NCBI GenBank assembly: GCA_023405815.1
Contig: JAEXXM010000079.1
Location: 1-64,000, forward strand
DNA from: Pseudomonadota bacterium
Lineage (GTDB): Bacteria > Pseudomonadota > Alphaproteobacteria > Rhizobiales > Hyphomicrobiaceae
Length of the DNA stretch: 64,000 nt
Direction: 5' to 3'
Shown here: one piece after another, positions 1 to 9,156 of the stretch
How positions within the stretch are numbered: position 1 is the stretch's first letter
Layout of the letters: every line of letters starts with the position of its first letter
Translations under genes and position numbers: made by a program
Notes under the pieces: model-generated
Database searches by the model: none
What the model saw: the letters and a program-made list of their open reading frames with translations, nothing else
Told to the model about the DNA's origin: nothing

Positions 1-56
1 GAGCCAGGCGGCGCAATTAACGGAAGTGGCCAGCAAATATGGATTTTCTGACGCTG

Positions 57-67
57 CTGGGCTAGGT
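57..67. repeat. Candidate left attachment-site core (low confidence)
   Basis: The 11-mer CTGGGCTAGGT lies just before the integrase and recurs at 6706-6716, beyond the serine recombinase, with similar flanking bases. Direct repeats bracketing an integrase-bearing segment are what attL/attR cores look like, but 11 bp is short and was found by eye. The sequence 69-93 also carries a tandem TTCTGTCAAAA-type repeat that could be an integrase arm site. Confidence 0.25.
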
Positions 68-108
68 TGTTCTGTCAAAATTTCTGTCAAAAATTCAGAA
101 CGGCAGGC

Positions 109-1542
109 ATGTCAGAGCGTCCTAAGCGCGGTCGTTATAGCAAGTCCTATCTCAAGATGCGGCGTGACGGTGCGCAGTATCACCGAGGCGTCCCAATGGC
201 GTTACAGCCGGTGCTCGGCAAGGTGGCTTGGGCGAAGTGGCTGGGCAATATCACGCGATCTGATGCGATCCCGTTGGCCCGGGCACTGGCCTTCGAACAT
301 GACAAGCTGATCACGTCGCTATTGGCGCTGGGCGACGCCGAGCGTCAGCAGATCATCGCGGCAGGTGGTCTCGACAAATGGACAGCCGTGAACGTCGGTG
401 ACCGCGCCGATCTGCTGGTGGCAGAAGCTACCGCGTTGACCCTTCCCGATCCCGATAAATCCGACACCGAGCAAGCCGCTGATGCTCTGACCGCCTTCCG
501 CGCTCGCGAGCGGGCCGCCAAGCTGCGGCATAAGGCGAAAGGTGCGCGTAAGATTGCCCGCACGGTCGTCCTCGGGCCTGATGCCGATGCCGAGAAGGTT
601 CTGAAGCTTCAGGCCGTCTATGACTCTTGGGTGCCCGGTGTTCGGTCAACCAAAGAGCACGGCAAAATGCGCAACTCGATTGCGTTGTTCGTCGACGTCA
701 ACGGGGATCTAGCTCCCCGTGCTGTTATCCGTTCCCACGCGATCAAGTTCCGCAACCACGTAGCGAATCTGGTCGACAAAGACGGGGGGAAGCTGAAGAC
801 GGCGCCTGCAAACCATATCGCCCGGATGACGACGTTATTCAGTGTCGCCATGCGTGAAGGCCTCGCGGATTCCAATCCGTTTTACAAGGTCAAGCTGCCT
901 AAGGTCGCCACGCCTCCGAACTTGTATGACCGGGAGGATGACGGGCGCCCGTTCAGTCGCGAGCAGCTGAAGCTGATTCTATCGCGTCTAGGCGATCTTG
1001 AAGCCAATGACGCCATCGTCCTGCGGATCATGATATTCAATGGTGCGCGCTCCGGTGAAGTCTGCCAGCTACGCGCCTGCGATATTCTCAAGGCCGATGG
1101 CGTCGACGCCATGCGGATCTGCGCCGACGCTCCGCGGGCAAGCCTGAAAAACAAGTACAGTCGTCGAACGGTGCCTCTACACCGGGCGATCAAGGCCGAT
1201 GTCGTGAAGCTCGCGGCCCATATAGCCGCTGCCAAAGGCGCGGATGCGTTCCTTTTCGACTATCCGTTCTGGGCGAGCATGGGCAACTATGCGGGCAAGT
1301 TTCAGCAGCGAGCGGGTGCGTGGCTGCGAAAGATTGGGATCACCGATGAGGAGATTACCCTTCACAGTGCTCGCCACACGTTCCGTGACGCCTGCGAGAC
1401 GGCTGCCATTCCCGAGTACATCATCAATCAGCTTGAGGGCCGCAGACGCTCGAAGGGCTCGGGCGGCGGTTATGGCAAGGGAGTCGCGGTTCGTGATCTG
1501 GCGAAGTGGATCGCGAGAGTTGATCCGTTGAAGGTGAGCTAG
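109..1542 (+). CDS. Tyrosine-type site-specific integrase
   Basis: Tyrosine recombinase, about 477 residues. It would catalyse integration and excision of the element that follows. The C-terminal catalytic domain carries the family residues in order: Arg314 in GARSGEVCQL, His419 and Arg422 in the HSARHTF box, and nucleophile Tyr455 in GGGYGKG. The N-terminal half is Lys/Arg-rich and helical, as expected for arm-binding and core-binding domains. I chose ATG 109 over the TTG at 67 because the protein aligns better with a short basic N-terminus; the ribosome site is weak either way. It sits at the edge of the 6-kb element that also holds a DUF927 protein and a serine recombinase, the usual place for an integrase next to an attachment site. 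Confidence 0.9.
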   Translation: MSERPKRGRYSKSYLKMRRDGAQYHRGVPMALQPVLGKVAWAKWLGNITRSDAIPLARALAFEHDKLITSLLALGDAERQQIIAAGGLDKWTAVNVGDRADLLVAEATALTLPDPDKSDTEQAADALTAFRARERAAKLRHKAKGARKIARTVVLGPDADAEKVLKLQAVYDSWVPGVRSTKEHGKMRNSIALFVDVNGDLAPRAVIRSHAIKFRNHVANLVDKDGGKLKTAPANHIARMTTLFSVAMREGLADSNPFYKVKLPKVATPPNLYDREDDGRPFSREQLKLILSRLGDLEANDAIVLRIMIFNGARSGEVCQLRACDILKADGVDAMRICADAPRASLKNKYSRRTVPLHRAIKADVVKLAAHIAAAKGADAFLFDYPFWASMGNYAGKFQQRAGAWLRKIGITDEEITLHSARHTFRDACETAAIPEYIINQLEGRRRSKGSGGGYGKGVAVRDLAKWIARVDPLKVS

Positions 1543-1979
1543 GCGCATTGCCGATTCGCGCTAAAAAGGGCGGCTGGCGCCGAACGTCGCCGTAGCCGCG
1601 ATGGCGGTGCGGATGATGTCGGCGGTGCTGCGGAGCTGTTCCAGCGGAGGGCTCCAAAGGCCGATATTTGCGGTGAATACCAAGGCGTCGCGTACTGCTG
1701 CGCTCTTATCCTTGCCACCACCACGCGCTGCGTCCACCTTCTCATGCAGGGACGATTTGAGGCGCGCAAAAAGCCTTCGCGGTTCGGGTCTCTAACTCCT
1801 TCTCTTGGCGAGCCAGAGCGTCTGGAAGGCTTGACTAACAGCGCTAGCGCACTACTTAATGAACGCTACGCCCCATTCACGGGCGCTGACCCTAGAAAAA
1901 TCAAAAGCACAGAAATTGACAATCCGATCCGAAAGACAAAGCCGCAGTCGGCGCCGGTATCAACCCGGAGGATCGGTCC
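1543..1979. other. Gene-poor stretch after the integrase
   Basis: No convincing gene is visible. Short open frames occur (for example 1744-2019 on the plus strand) but lack a good ribosome site and recognisable composition. A Shine-Dalgarno-like GGAGG at 1967-1971 precedes the small frame described next. Confidence 0.4.
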
Positions 1980-2165
1980 ATTTCAGCATTCGAATTGCAG
2001 GCGGAGCTTTGCCGCCTAGCCCGTGATCACGTTCATGACCGCAGCCCTCATGAGCAACTAGCGCGCCGTCTCCTGGAGCAATCTCGTCTCAGTGGTCGCT
2101 CCCGGGCACTGGTGCGCACAAGCTTCGAGTGCCTGTGTGAAGACGTACTGCGTGGGGAGGCGTGA
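1980..2165 (+). CDS. Small ORF translationally coupled to the DUF927 gene
   Basis: An open frame of about 61 codons ends in TGA overlapping the ATG of the next gene (TGATG), a classic coupling arrangement. The predicted product is helical and charged, with residues such as LARRLLEQSRLSGRSRAL. No ATG, GTG or CTG start is present in the right place. GGAGG at 1967-1971 is well spaced for a rare ATT start at 1980, and TTG 1995 is the alternative. It could be a small DNA-binding or replication accessory protein of the element. I do not recognise the family, and a mutated start codon is possible. Confidence 0.4.
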   Translation: MSAFELQAELCRLARDHVHDRSPHEQLARRLLEQSRLSGRSRALVRTSFECLCEDVLRGEA

Positions 2166-4975
2166 TGGATTGGCGCGACTCCCCCATCACGCTATCGTTC
2201 GCTCTTGGAAAGATGCGAAACGCCAGCAATGACAAAATGACGATTGCACGCTTTGTGGATCGTCACCTTACCTCGCACAAAATCCGTAGCAACAAAGACT
2301 CTGACGGATTTTCATGTGAGCTTGCCGACGACACACCGGCCGGTGTGAAGGGCAAGAATCTGACGAGCGCCAACGCCAAGGCATGGCCTTTGCTCGCCTT
2401 CGACTTTGACGATGGTAAGCAGTCGTATGAGGAGGTAACGCAGCCGCTTCGAGATGCAGGCATCGCCTTCATCGGCTACAGTAGCTATAGTCACATGCGC
2501 ATCAAAGGCGATGCGCCGTCGGTCCCGAAATTCCGCGTGATGGTCTTCCTCACCGAGCCCTGCATTCTGTTCGCTGAGGATGGGGAGGATCGCGCCATTC
2601 GTCACGATAGTTATAAACGCGCCTATGGTGCGTTCGTCGCCAAGTTTGGATGGAGTGTCGATCCCTCATGTGCCAACGCCGCGCGTCTCTTCTATCTGCC
2701 TGCCCATGACGGTTCTGCGGACTCGGCGCGTCACGTGTTCGTTGATCACTCTGCCTATCACGCCGGCACGCCCTTCGACTTTGCTCCCTTCCTGTCGGTC
2801 GCGCGTGCATCGATAGTGGCCGAACGCGAAGCCGCAGCGGCGAAGAAGGCCGAACGCGAAGTGAAGAAGAAAGCGAAGAAGGAAAAGCACGCCACCTTCG
2901 AGACGCCCGGTCTAGATCGCTTCCGCCAGCACTGCGGGGCGCACTTCGACGTCAAAGCATTCATCCGTGACATCTGCGACGATGCAATCGAAACCGCGAC
3001 TGGGGCGGTCAACGCGGTCTGTCCGAACGAGGATCACCACACCGGAGGCGCCGACGGTCGCGCGACGATGTTCGCTTTCAACGCGGGTGATCCTGATGGG
3101 AAAGGTGGTATCCATGAGTCGCCTCTTGTCGGCTGCAACCACACGACTTGCACGGAAGTACTGTCAACCTGGGAATTTATCGACAAGATCGGCCAACACT
3201 ACGGCGTCGGTATTGAGACACTGTTGGAATACGTGCCGGACGATGTTCGCGTTGCGTTCGAACGCAACGCCGATCTACCGCGCGGATTCCGCCGTCGCGG
3301 CGGGATGATCGAAGCGGACACGGATGCAAAGGGCTGGACTCCAATCTGCGCAGACTTCGAAGTCGGCGCCCGTGTTCGTGACGAGACTAGTAACGGCTGG
3401 GGCACGGAAATAGCGTTCGTGAACGCGGACGGCGCCAAGGTCACGGCAGTCGTGCGGGCTCGTGACCTACAGAAAGACGTAGGGGAGATTTGTGCGAACC
3501 TTGCCGACGCAGGCTTGCAGATAGAGGCCCGCTCGGGATTGCGTTCCTGCTTCATCGATCTGTTGAACAAGCTCAGTCCGTCCGAAACAGTGACTCTCTA
3601 CTCGCGTCCTGGCTGGCACGATCGAGCTTTCGTGACGCTCATGGGTGAGGTGATCGGCGGCAATGGTCGCCTTGATCCGGGGCGTACCGCACCGGTTCGC
3701 GATCCGGGTGGTGATCGCGACACCTTCAACGCGCTTCTGGAGCAACTATCAGACGCGCGCCTCTATCATTGGCAGCTTGGCGTGATCGTCGGCTGTGCCG
3801 GTCCGTTCCTGGGGCCGCTTGGGCTGGACTCACTGCAACTCTACATCGGCGGTGCATCTGGGCGTGGCAAGACGACGGCGCAGACGCTGCAAGCCGCTGT
3901 GTGGGGATCGCCGGAGAAAGGCAAAGGGCTGTTGTTCCCCTGCAAAGCGACAGCGAACGGGCTCGAAGGGCTGCTGGCGCGTGGTCATGGGCAAACAACT
4001 GCCTTGGACGAGTTGCGCCAGATGGAGGAACGCGCCCGTCGCGATCTGATCTTTAATCTGGCGACCGGGCAATCGAAGACGCGCATGAATCGCGAGCTCG
4101 AGGTGCGTAAGTCATGGACTTGGCACCAGGTCATCACCATCAGCGGCGAACAGTCCCCCGCCCAATTGTTCGGAGGAGAGAAGGGGCGCATTGCCGGCGA
4201 GGTGGTGCGTATGCCGTCGATCGATGTTGGCGTTATCGCGCCTCTTGATGATCCGCGTTTTGCTGAGCAGATCGGACTGACCGCCAAAGGTAACTTCGGT
4301 TGGCTCGGACCCGATGTCGTGCGCCTCATTCTGAAGACGAAGTGGCACGACGATCCATCGACGTTGCGCAAGCTTTATGACGCAAAACACACCGCTTTAT
4401 TGAATGGTTCTATACATGCGGCGGACTACCGCGCAACAGCATTGTTCGCGTTGCTATGGACTGTGGGCGAGCTGTTGCAGACTGAAGGTTTGCTGCCGAT
4501 GTCGTGGAATATTGAAGCCGCCGTGAAGTGGGCATATGGGACGTTCGCGGATAGCGACGACATAGGCAACATGGACCCGATGTCATCGGCGCGTGATGCG
4601 TTGATGGTCCACATCCGTGCCAATCCCGCGAAGTTTCCTGTTGTCGGCTCTGCCGATGCTACGCGAAGCGGGCACAGCGGTTTTGATGGTTGGACACTAC
4701 CGCATGAGAAGGATGCGGACATGATTACGGTCTGCATCCGCTCGGACGCCTTCGAGCGTATCGTTGGCAACATCACGACAGGCGGCGCTTTCAAGTCATG
4801 GCTGGCGAACGAAGGAGTGCTATTGAAGCAGGGCAATAACCTAGCGTGGCAATACGTGCCGGGTGTGGGGTCCGGTGTCCGGCACTATCGTTTGAAAGTC
4901 GAGTACGAGCCGGACAGCGGCGTCGCCGATTTGACGGCGCTTGATCGGCTGACGGAGACGACGCTGCGTCACTGA
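2165..4975 (+). CDS. DUF927 domain protein, predicted primase/helicase of the mobile element
   Basis: About 936 residues. The C-terminal half is a DUF927-type ATPase with Walker A GGASGRGKTT (Lys569) and an acidic Walker B-like TTALDEL shortly after, followed by the conserved TGQSKTRMNRE and ISGEQSP stretches. Residues around 220-240 are a Lys/Glu/Ala-rich helical linker (AKKAEREVKKKAKKEK). The N-terminal region includes a DFDDGKQSYEE stretch resembling the primase-like domains attached to such helicases on phages, plasmids and integrative elements. ATG 2165 overlaps the stop of the preceding small ORF. Role in element replication is inferred from family and context. It is the only replication-type gene in the element. 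Confidence 0.8.
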   Translation: MDWRDSPITLSFALGKMRNASNDKMTIARFVDRHLTSHKIRSNKDSDGFSCELADDTPAGVKGKNLTSANAKAWPLLAFDFDDGKQSYEEVTQPLRDAGIAFIGYSSYSHMRIKGDAPSVPKFRVMVFLTEPCILFAEDGEDRAIRHDSYKRAYGAFVAKFGWSVDPSCANAARLFYLPAHDGSADSARHVFVDHSAYHAGTPFDFAPFLSVARASIVAEREAAAAKKAEREVKKKAKKEKHATFETPGLDRFRQHCGAHFDVKAFIRDICDDAIETATGAVNAVCPNEDHHTGGADGRATMFAFNAGDPDGKGGIHESPLVGCNHTTCTEVLSTWEFIDKIGQHYGVGIETLLEYVPDDVRVAFERNADLPRGFRRRGGMIEADTDAKGWTPICADFEVGARVRDETSNGWGTEIAFVNADGAKVTAVVRARDLQKDVGEICANLADAGLQIEARSGLRSCFIDLLNKLSPSETVTLYSRPGWHDRAFVTLMGEVIGGNGRLDPGRTAPVRDPGGDRDTFNALLEQLSDARLYHWQLGVIVGCAGPFLGPLGLDSLQLYIGGASGRGKTTAQTLQAAVWGSPEKGKGLLFPCKATANGLEGLLARGHGQTTALDELRQMEERARRDLIFNLATGQSKTRMNRELEVRKSWTWHQVITISGEQSPAQLFGGEKGRIAGEVVRMPSIDVGVIAPLDDPRFAEQIGLTAKGNFGWLGPDVVRLILKTKWHDDPSTLRKLYDAKHTALLNGSIHAADYRATALFALLWTVGELLQTEGLLPMSWNIEAAVKWAYGTFADSDDIGNMDPMSSARDALMVHIRANPAKFPVVGSADATRSGHSGFDGWTLPHEKDADMITVCIRSDAFERIVGNITTGGAFKSWLANEGVLLKQGNNLAWQYVPGVGSGVRHYRLKVEYEPDSGVADLTALDRLTETTLRH

Positions 4976-4992
4976 CTGATTTAGGCCTTAGG

Positions 4993-5292
4993 TCCTAACT
5001 CCTAAATAAGTCCTAAATCAAAAGCCCCGTAGTCATAGGGTTTTTCGTGCCATTTAAGAGTTTAGGATTTTAGGAGTTGATTAAAGAGAGATAGGCGTTT
5101 GCGGTTTTCGCTGCAAAATCTCCTCAGCACACGCGTCTGCCACCGCGCCACCTTTTCTCTCAGGATTTCCCTCTCTCGAGGCCCTAAACTCCTAAAGGTC
5201 CTAGATGGCGGTATAAGTGGCTCATATGGCATGGTAATCCTGTTGGGAGGTTGCTGGCGACAGGTCCTAGATGGCTTCCGCTGTAATCCTAA
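4993..5292. repeat. Cluster of ten TCCTAA-family motifs
   Basis: TCCTAA or a one-base variant occurs at 4993, 5000, 5011, 5182, 5190, 5199, 5265 and 5287 on the plus strand and, inverted, at 5062 and 5070. Two sites are embedded in an identical 13-mer GGTCCTAGATGGC at 5197-5209 and 5263-5275. Chance would give far fewer than one in 300 bp. The position, directly after a replication-type gene and before the recombinase, fits iterons of an origin or operator sites for an element regulator. Confidence 0.65.
5020..5045 (+). terminator. Probable rho-independent terminator after the DUF927 gene
   Basis: AAAAGCCC pairs with GGGTTTTT (one G-U) around a ten-base loop and ends in a run of five T. It lies 45 bases after the DUF927 stop. 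Confidence 0.5.
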
Positions 5293-5601
5293 ATTATCGC
5301 TCTCTACGCCGCGTCCAGCTCACGAAACGTCATGTCGCCAACGTCGCGTATCACCTCGATTGCCCGGCAGCATGCAGCGCGCATGGTCCTGAACCAAATT
5401 GCAGCCTTCCCGCGCACGCCTCACACGGGGTGTTAAACCTAACTGTTCGTATATTTTTATGGTTAATTCAGTGGCGCCCGTTACCAGCCGGGGTTTTCGC
5501 AAAATGCCATTGGTCGGACTGCTCTTTATGATGGCTGCAGAAGTATTCATTTCTTCACCAACTTTGTAGGCCCTGCTTTCAAAGTCTATACAGCGCGGTG
5601 T

Positions 5602-6345
5602 ATGCTTTTTTTGATGATCCAGAGTCCGAAGTCTCCAAACGCGCCTCGCACCTTCGGTTATTGCCGAGTTTCAACTGACGATCAGGTGCGCGGTGAAAGC
5701 CTCGAAGCCCAACGGAGGCAGATCGAGGCCATATGCACGCTCGAAGGGCTGGCGCTGGCCGAGATCTTTATTGAGGAAGGCGTTTCCGGATCGATCCCGC
5801 TTGCCGCGCGTCCTGAAGGAGCGCGCTTGCTGGCTGCAGCTAAGCGGCGGGGTGACGTGATCATCGGCGTGAAGCTTGATCGAGTGTTCCGCGACACGGC
5901 AGACGCGCTCAATACTGTAGCAGCCCTAAAGAGCAGGCGCGTGAAGTTCTATCTGCATGACATGAGGGGCTACATCGCAGGAGACGCTGAAGGCGAATTG
6001 CGGCTGACGGTGTTGGCGGGTGTCGCGCAATTTGAGCGTCGGCGTATCGGCGAGCGGGTTCGGGATGCCCGCCGCAGCCTTAAGGCGAGGGGTATCTATG
6101 CGGGCGGTGATACCCCGTTCGGATTCGATAAGGCAGTCGATGAGGCAGGCGGGATGACCCGACTCGGGAAGGCGCGTCAGCGCCTAGTGCCGAACGAGGC
6201 TATACACGCGGCTGCGCGCGATTTGCTGGCCAAAGGTTACAGCAGTCGTCTCGCGGCTGGTTACTTCGCTGCGCACGGCTATGATGTGAGCCATATCGCA
6301 GTCAATGGGCTGTTCCGCTACTTGCGTAGCCGATTGGCGGCTTGA
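5602..6345 (+). CDS. Small serine recombinase (resolvase/invertase family)
   Basis: 247 residues from ATG 5602; ATG 5614 is an alternative start. The N-terminal catalytic domain has the family motif YCRVSTDDQ with nucleophile Ser24, then ESLEAQRRQIE and the helix with VKLDRVFRDTADAL. The later GVAQFERRRIGERVRDA stretch is the typical E-helix region. The C-terminus carries a short helical DNA-binding part (YSSRLAAGYFAAHGYDVSH). It probably resolves or inverts DNA for the element bounded by the integrase at the other end. It is intact, with an AT-richer upstream region than its surroundings, consistent with foreign origin. Confidence 0.85.
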   Translation: MLFLMIQSPKSPNAPRTFGYCRVSTDDQVRGESLEAQRRQIEAICTLEGLALAEIFIEEGVSGSIPLAARPEGARLLAAAKRRGDVIIGVKLDRVFRDTADALNTVAALKSRRVKFYLHDMRGYIAGDAEGELRLTVLAGVAQFERRRIGERVRDARRSLKARGIYAGGDTPFGFDKAVDEAGGMTRLGKARQRLVPNEAIHAAARDLLAKGYSSRLAAGYFAAHGYDVSHIAVNGLFRYLRSRLAA

Positions 6346-6940
6346 GATGGTGGCGAACTATCGAACGTAGTCCCGCACGTACCCAGCAATAGTGCGCGTG
6401 CTGTCGCTGCCGTCTGCGATGCAGAGACACCAGCCCGCATCCGAGGCTGAGAGTCTGAATGATCGAACAAGCCGCGCCGCGCTGCAATCCGTCGCCGGCA
6501 GGCATGTGCAGGCGAGCGTGTTGCTACGCTCCAGGTTTGTCGCAGCCTTCGATGATGCATCAAAGCGTTTTTCGAGGCGAGGGACCCAAGGCCGGCGTAC
6601 ACCTCCGGGAAAGGCTAACTGGCATCGCGCGGGTCCGAGAAGTGCGCAATCATTCACCGATGATGGGCAAAAACCTCAATCCTGCTGTGGCTGCCGCTGT
6701 CATGACTGGGCTAGGTGTTGCTGCCTTGGCACCTCGCATGTCTCCTTTGGAGCGATCGGCGTTGGCAGCAGACGCAGGCTTCCCAACCTTCCCAATTTGC
6801 CGTGCTTGGGCATAGAAGGGCCAAGGCGCCTACCGCGTGAGGCTCGTCCGGGCCACGAGCAGACACTCGGGCTGCATGGAGTCCTTGGTCGATCTAACTC
6901 AGAGGCCGACTTCGGCTCGCCTTGGCCAGCTTCCGTTCTG

Positions 6941-7005
6941 CGATCGCCGACCAAATATGTGAACCGGCCGTTGGATGTCGATCGTTTCGACAATGCGATT
7001 GCGTG
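6941..7005 (-). repeat. Dispersed repeat copy A (gene-remnant family)
   Basis: Shares with 7336-7415 and 50930-51010 the conserved pieces GATCGCCGAC, GAACCGGCC and GATGT at constant spacing. Read on the minus strand in the appropriate frames the three copies give related peptides with a VHxxERTWSAI-like core, so this is a broken copy of a small gene family rather than a noncoding repeat. Confidence 0.5.
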
Positions 7006-7335
7006 GTCCGCCTCGTCCGCGTCCTGAACCGCCGCCATCGGATCGAGATGATGCACCTCAAGCAGGCCAACGAACGCTTCCCCAAAAGGTTTTGCCAGGC
7101 TCTAGCTGGCATGCGGCGCACACCGGCAGATGCGCCTCGAGACAACTGCTCTCGAATGGATCCATTGCGCCCACGATCACCTTCTGCAGATACCGGGCCA
7201 AGTTATTCTTTGCGGCATTGCCCACGTGTCGCTTTCGAACTGCGTGACCTTTCGTCATAGGGCGCCGGGACCGGTTCGCTGACGGTAGGGCAAGTTCAAA
7301 AGCGGAAGTCGACCACTGTGGTGGGCGACCTCAAG

Positions 7336-7415
7336 AGGATCGCCGACCAGGTCCGCTCGTGGAGGGTGAACCGGCCCTCGGATGTCGATCTTTTCCGCAA
7401 TCTCGATCGCGTTCC
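7336..7415 (-). repeat. Dispersed repeat copy B (gene-remnant family)
   Basis: Best preserved of the three copies; on the minus strand it reads as IEIAEKIDIRGPVH before the frame drifts. It contains GACCAGGTCCGCTCGTG, shared with only one substitution with the copy at 50.9 kb. Confidence 0.5.
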
Positions 7416-7445
7416 GAGATTGGGACCTTATAACTGGACGAGACT

Positions 7446-7703
7446 TCAGTTCGGCACGGGCGGCTCGTCCCGTGCGTCTGCGCAACGCTCGCCATTCCAA
7501 TAGCGGAACGTGCCGCAATCAGCCGGGCGCAAGGTCCAGCCATACACGCGCGGGGCAAGGCCGCTCCCCCGAACAATTACGGCATCGTCAGCGGGGGCCT
7601 GTTCTACTATCGCTACATCATCTTCGACGATGACATCCTGCGCGTTGGCGGCCGTTACCAAGAACAAGCTCGCGAGCGACGTGATCAAGATTTTCAAAGA
7701 CAT
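7446..7703 (-). CDS. Small secreted protein of unknown function
   Basis: 85 residues beginning MSLKILITSLASLF, a signal peptide with probable cleavage after AANA. The mature part is acidic (VIVEDDVAIVEQAP) and ends in a conserved-looking module with two cysteines, WTLRPADCGTFRYWNGERC. ATG 7703 is preceded by a strong AGGAGG, which decides the start over the upstream in-frame ATG. A GGAAC-N16-GGTT promoter-like site (one mismatch to EcfG consensus) lies at 7732-7756. Small secreted proteins of this type are common in Hyphomicrobiales. No specific function can be assigned. Confidence 0.75.
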   Translation of the reverse strand: MSLKILITSLASLFLVTAANAQDVIVEDDVAIVEQAPADDAVIVRGSGLAPRVYGWTLRPADCGTFRYWNGERCADARDEPPVPN

Positions 7704-7731
7704 GGTTGACCTCCTCTGCTTCGAGAGATTC

Positions 7732-7756
7732 AACCCGCTCTTTCCTGATGTGTTCC
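7732..7756 (-). promoter_or_regulatory. EcfG-like promoter with one mismatch (GGAAC-N16-GGTT)
   Basis: On the minus strand GGAAC and GGTT flank 16 bases; consensus -10 is CGTT. It points at the small secreted gene starting at 7703. Confidence 0.4.
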
Positions 7757-7938
7757 CTGCTCGCAGGTGGGCCGCGACAAATAAGGCGGCATCCTGTGGC
7801 GCGGGTGAGGCGCCAGTCCGCTAAACCGAGACCCAAACAACAGAGCGCGTTCCAAGTGCCTGGAACCTACGCGCATTCCAAGAATTTCAACGAAGCAGAT
7901 ATGGAGCAGGGCACGCCGATTTAGGAGCAAACCGGCAA

Positions 7939-8796
7939 ATGTCTCGGTGCCCGCTCAACGTCAATGGCAATGGTCGGGAGACCCCAAGACCACGCCCGCA
8001 GCTGTGTCCGCCCGGAGCCGCGGCACGCCTCTTCGTGATTCTAGTTGGTGTCGGGGCCGTCATCGCAACCTGGGCATTCTTTGCCAGTTTCATCATCTTC
8101 CTCGGCAACCTGCCACATCGCGCAGAGCCGTGGATCGAACCATCCATTGACACCGGATTTGCCACGGACTGGACCCCTTCGATGTGGCTCGCGGTGCTGA
8201 ACAATCTGGTCCTGATAGCGCTTTTTGGATTGCAGCACTCCGGTATGGCCCGTCCCTCCTTCAAAACTTGGCTGACACGGTTTGTGCCCGCGGCCTTCGA
8301 GCGCACAGTCTACGTGTACGCCGCGTGCGTGATCGGCTTTCTGCTGATCGCCCTGTGGTGTCCAATTCCAATCGTGGTGTGGCGCATCGAGGACGGCGCA
8401 TTGCGAACGCTCATGTGGGGCGCATTCACCGCCGGTTGGGCGATACTTCTCGTTGCCGCACTGTCAATCGATATGCCCGAGCTTCTCGGACTGAAACAGT
8501 GCTGGGCCTACTACATGCGACGCTCGATCCCGTCCCCCGCTCTCAAGACTGGCGCCATCTACCACTGGCTTGCGCATCCAATGTACGTTGGTGTGCTACT
8601 CGGCGTATGGTGCGCGCCGCACATGACGCTCGGCCATATGCTGTTAGCTCTCGGCCTTACCACGTACATCGCCGTCGGCAGGATGCTTGAGGAACGTGAC
8701 TTGGCCGCGAGGTTCGGGCCGGCCTACACGACGTGGCGGAGGACTGACCTTTGGGAGCGAGCTCCCCGCACGCCAGCGGCCCGTCGCACGCTCTAG
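7939..8796 (+). CDS. NnrU/MddA-family membrane protein, possible methanethiol S-methyltransferase
   Basis: 285 residues with five or six predicted membrane segments (about 29-53, 80-100, 125-148, 155-178, 212-245). LFGLQHSGMARPSFKTW followed by ERTVYVYAACVIGFLL matches the NnrU-like family. The later HWLAHPMYVGVLLGVW and ERDLAARFGPAYTTWRR resemble the isoprenylcysteine-methyltransferase-like end of MddA, which converts methanethiol to dimethyl sulfide with S-adenosylmethionine. The assignment is from family resemblance; related proteins of unknown function share these motifs. It stands alone on its strand, and I see no EcfG promoter upstream. The start could lie slightly downstream because the first 25 residues are Pro/Arg-rich. 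Confidence 0.65.
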   Translation: MSRCPLNVNGNGRETPRPRPQLCPPGAAARLFVILVGVGAVIATWAFFASFIIFLGNLPHRAEPWIEPSIDTGFATDWTPSMWLAVLNNLVLIALFGLQHSGMARPSFKTWLTRFVPAAFERTVYVYAACVIGFLLIALWCPIPIVVWRIEDGALRTLMWGAFTAGWAILLVAALSIDMPELLGLKQCWAYYMRRSIPSPALKTGAIYHWLAHPMYVGVLLGVWCAPHMTLGHMLLALGLTTYIAVGRMLEERDLAARFGPAYTTWRRTDLWERAPRTPAARRTL

Positions 8797-9156
8797 ACCA
8801 GCGGCTGCCACGACACTCACTCCGTTTGGCACCGAGTTCCAGTTAGGTCCGCGACAAGGGAAACCGCGGACTTTGCGGCCGAGAGACGAGAATATTTCCT
8901 CCTTCCGACAGCGGCTGCGCGACCCGCAACGAAAGCGGCTTCCCGCGTGTCAGGCTCGAGTCTGGCCCGCGCAGGTGACTTGGCGCGGTGCTATGGGAGA
9001 AGCCCGGCTGCCTGTCGGCGTCGAGAACGACGGACCGGCGCTCGCGGAGAGCCTGCAAAACAAACGCGCATGGTGGATCGAAGTCCTCCCATGGGAACCC
9101 TCCTGTGCGTGGCGCGGTTTACCCGGGGTGGGGGGCGTAAACACTCCGAGGTAGAT
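8797..9156. other. Intergenic region before the SDR gene
   Basis: No gene recognised. A GGAAC-N17-GGTT site (9094-9119, one mismatch from the EcfG consensus) is suitably placed about 38 bases before the SDR start. Confidence 0.4.

Larger units (their letters stand above)
6346..7445. other. Gene-poor region with degraded coding remnants
   Basis: No intact gene is convincing over 1.1 kb. A short frame at 6661-6815 (plus) looks like a small secreted peptide but has no clear ribosome site. Two copies of a dispersed about 75-bp repeat lie here (6941-7005 and 7336-7415). The 11-bp candidate right attachment core is at 6706-6716. The region probably marks the decayed border of the integrated element. 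Confidence 0.45.

Noticed and set aside
1..66. Possible tRNA 3' end as attachment site before the integrase
   Set aside because: No TPsiC-arm or acceptor pattern could be found in the 66 bases available; only a short repeat is seen.
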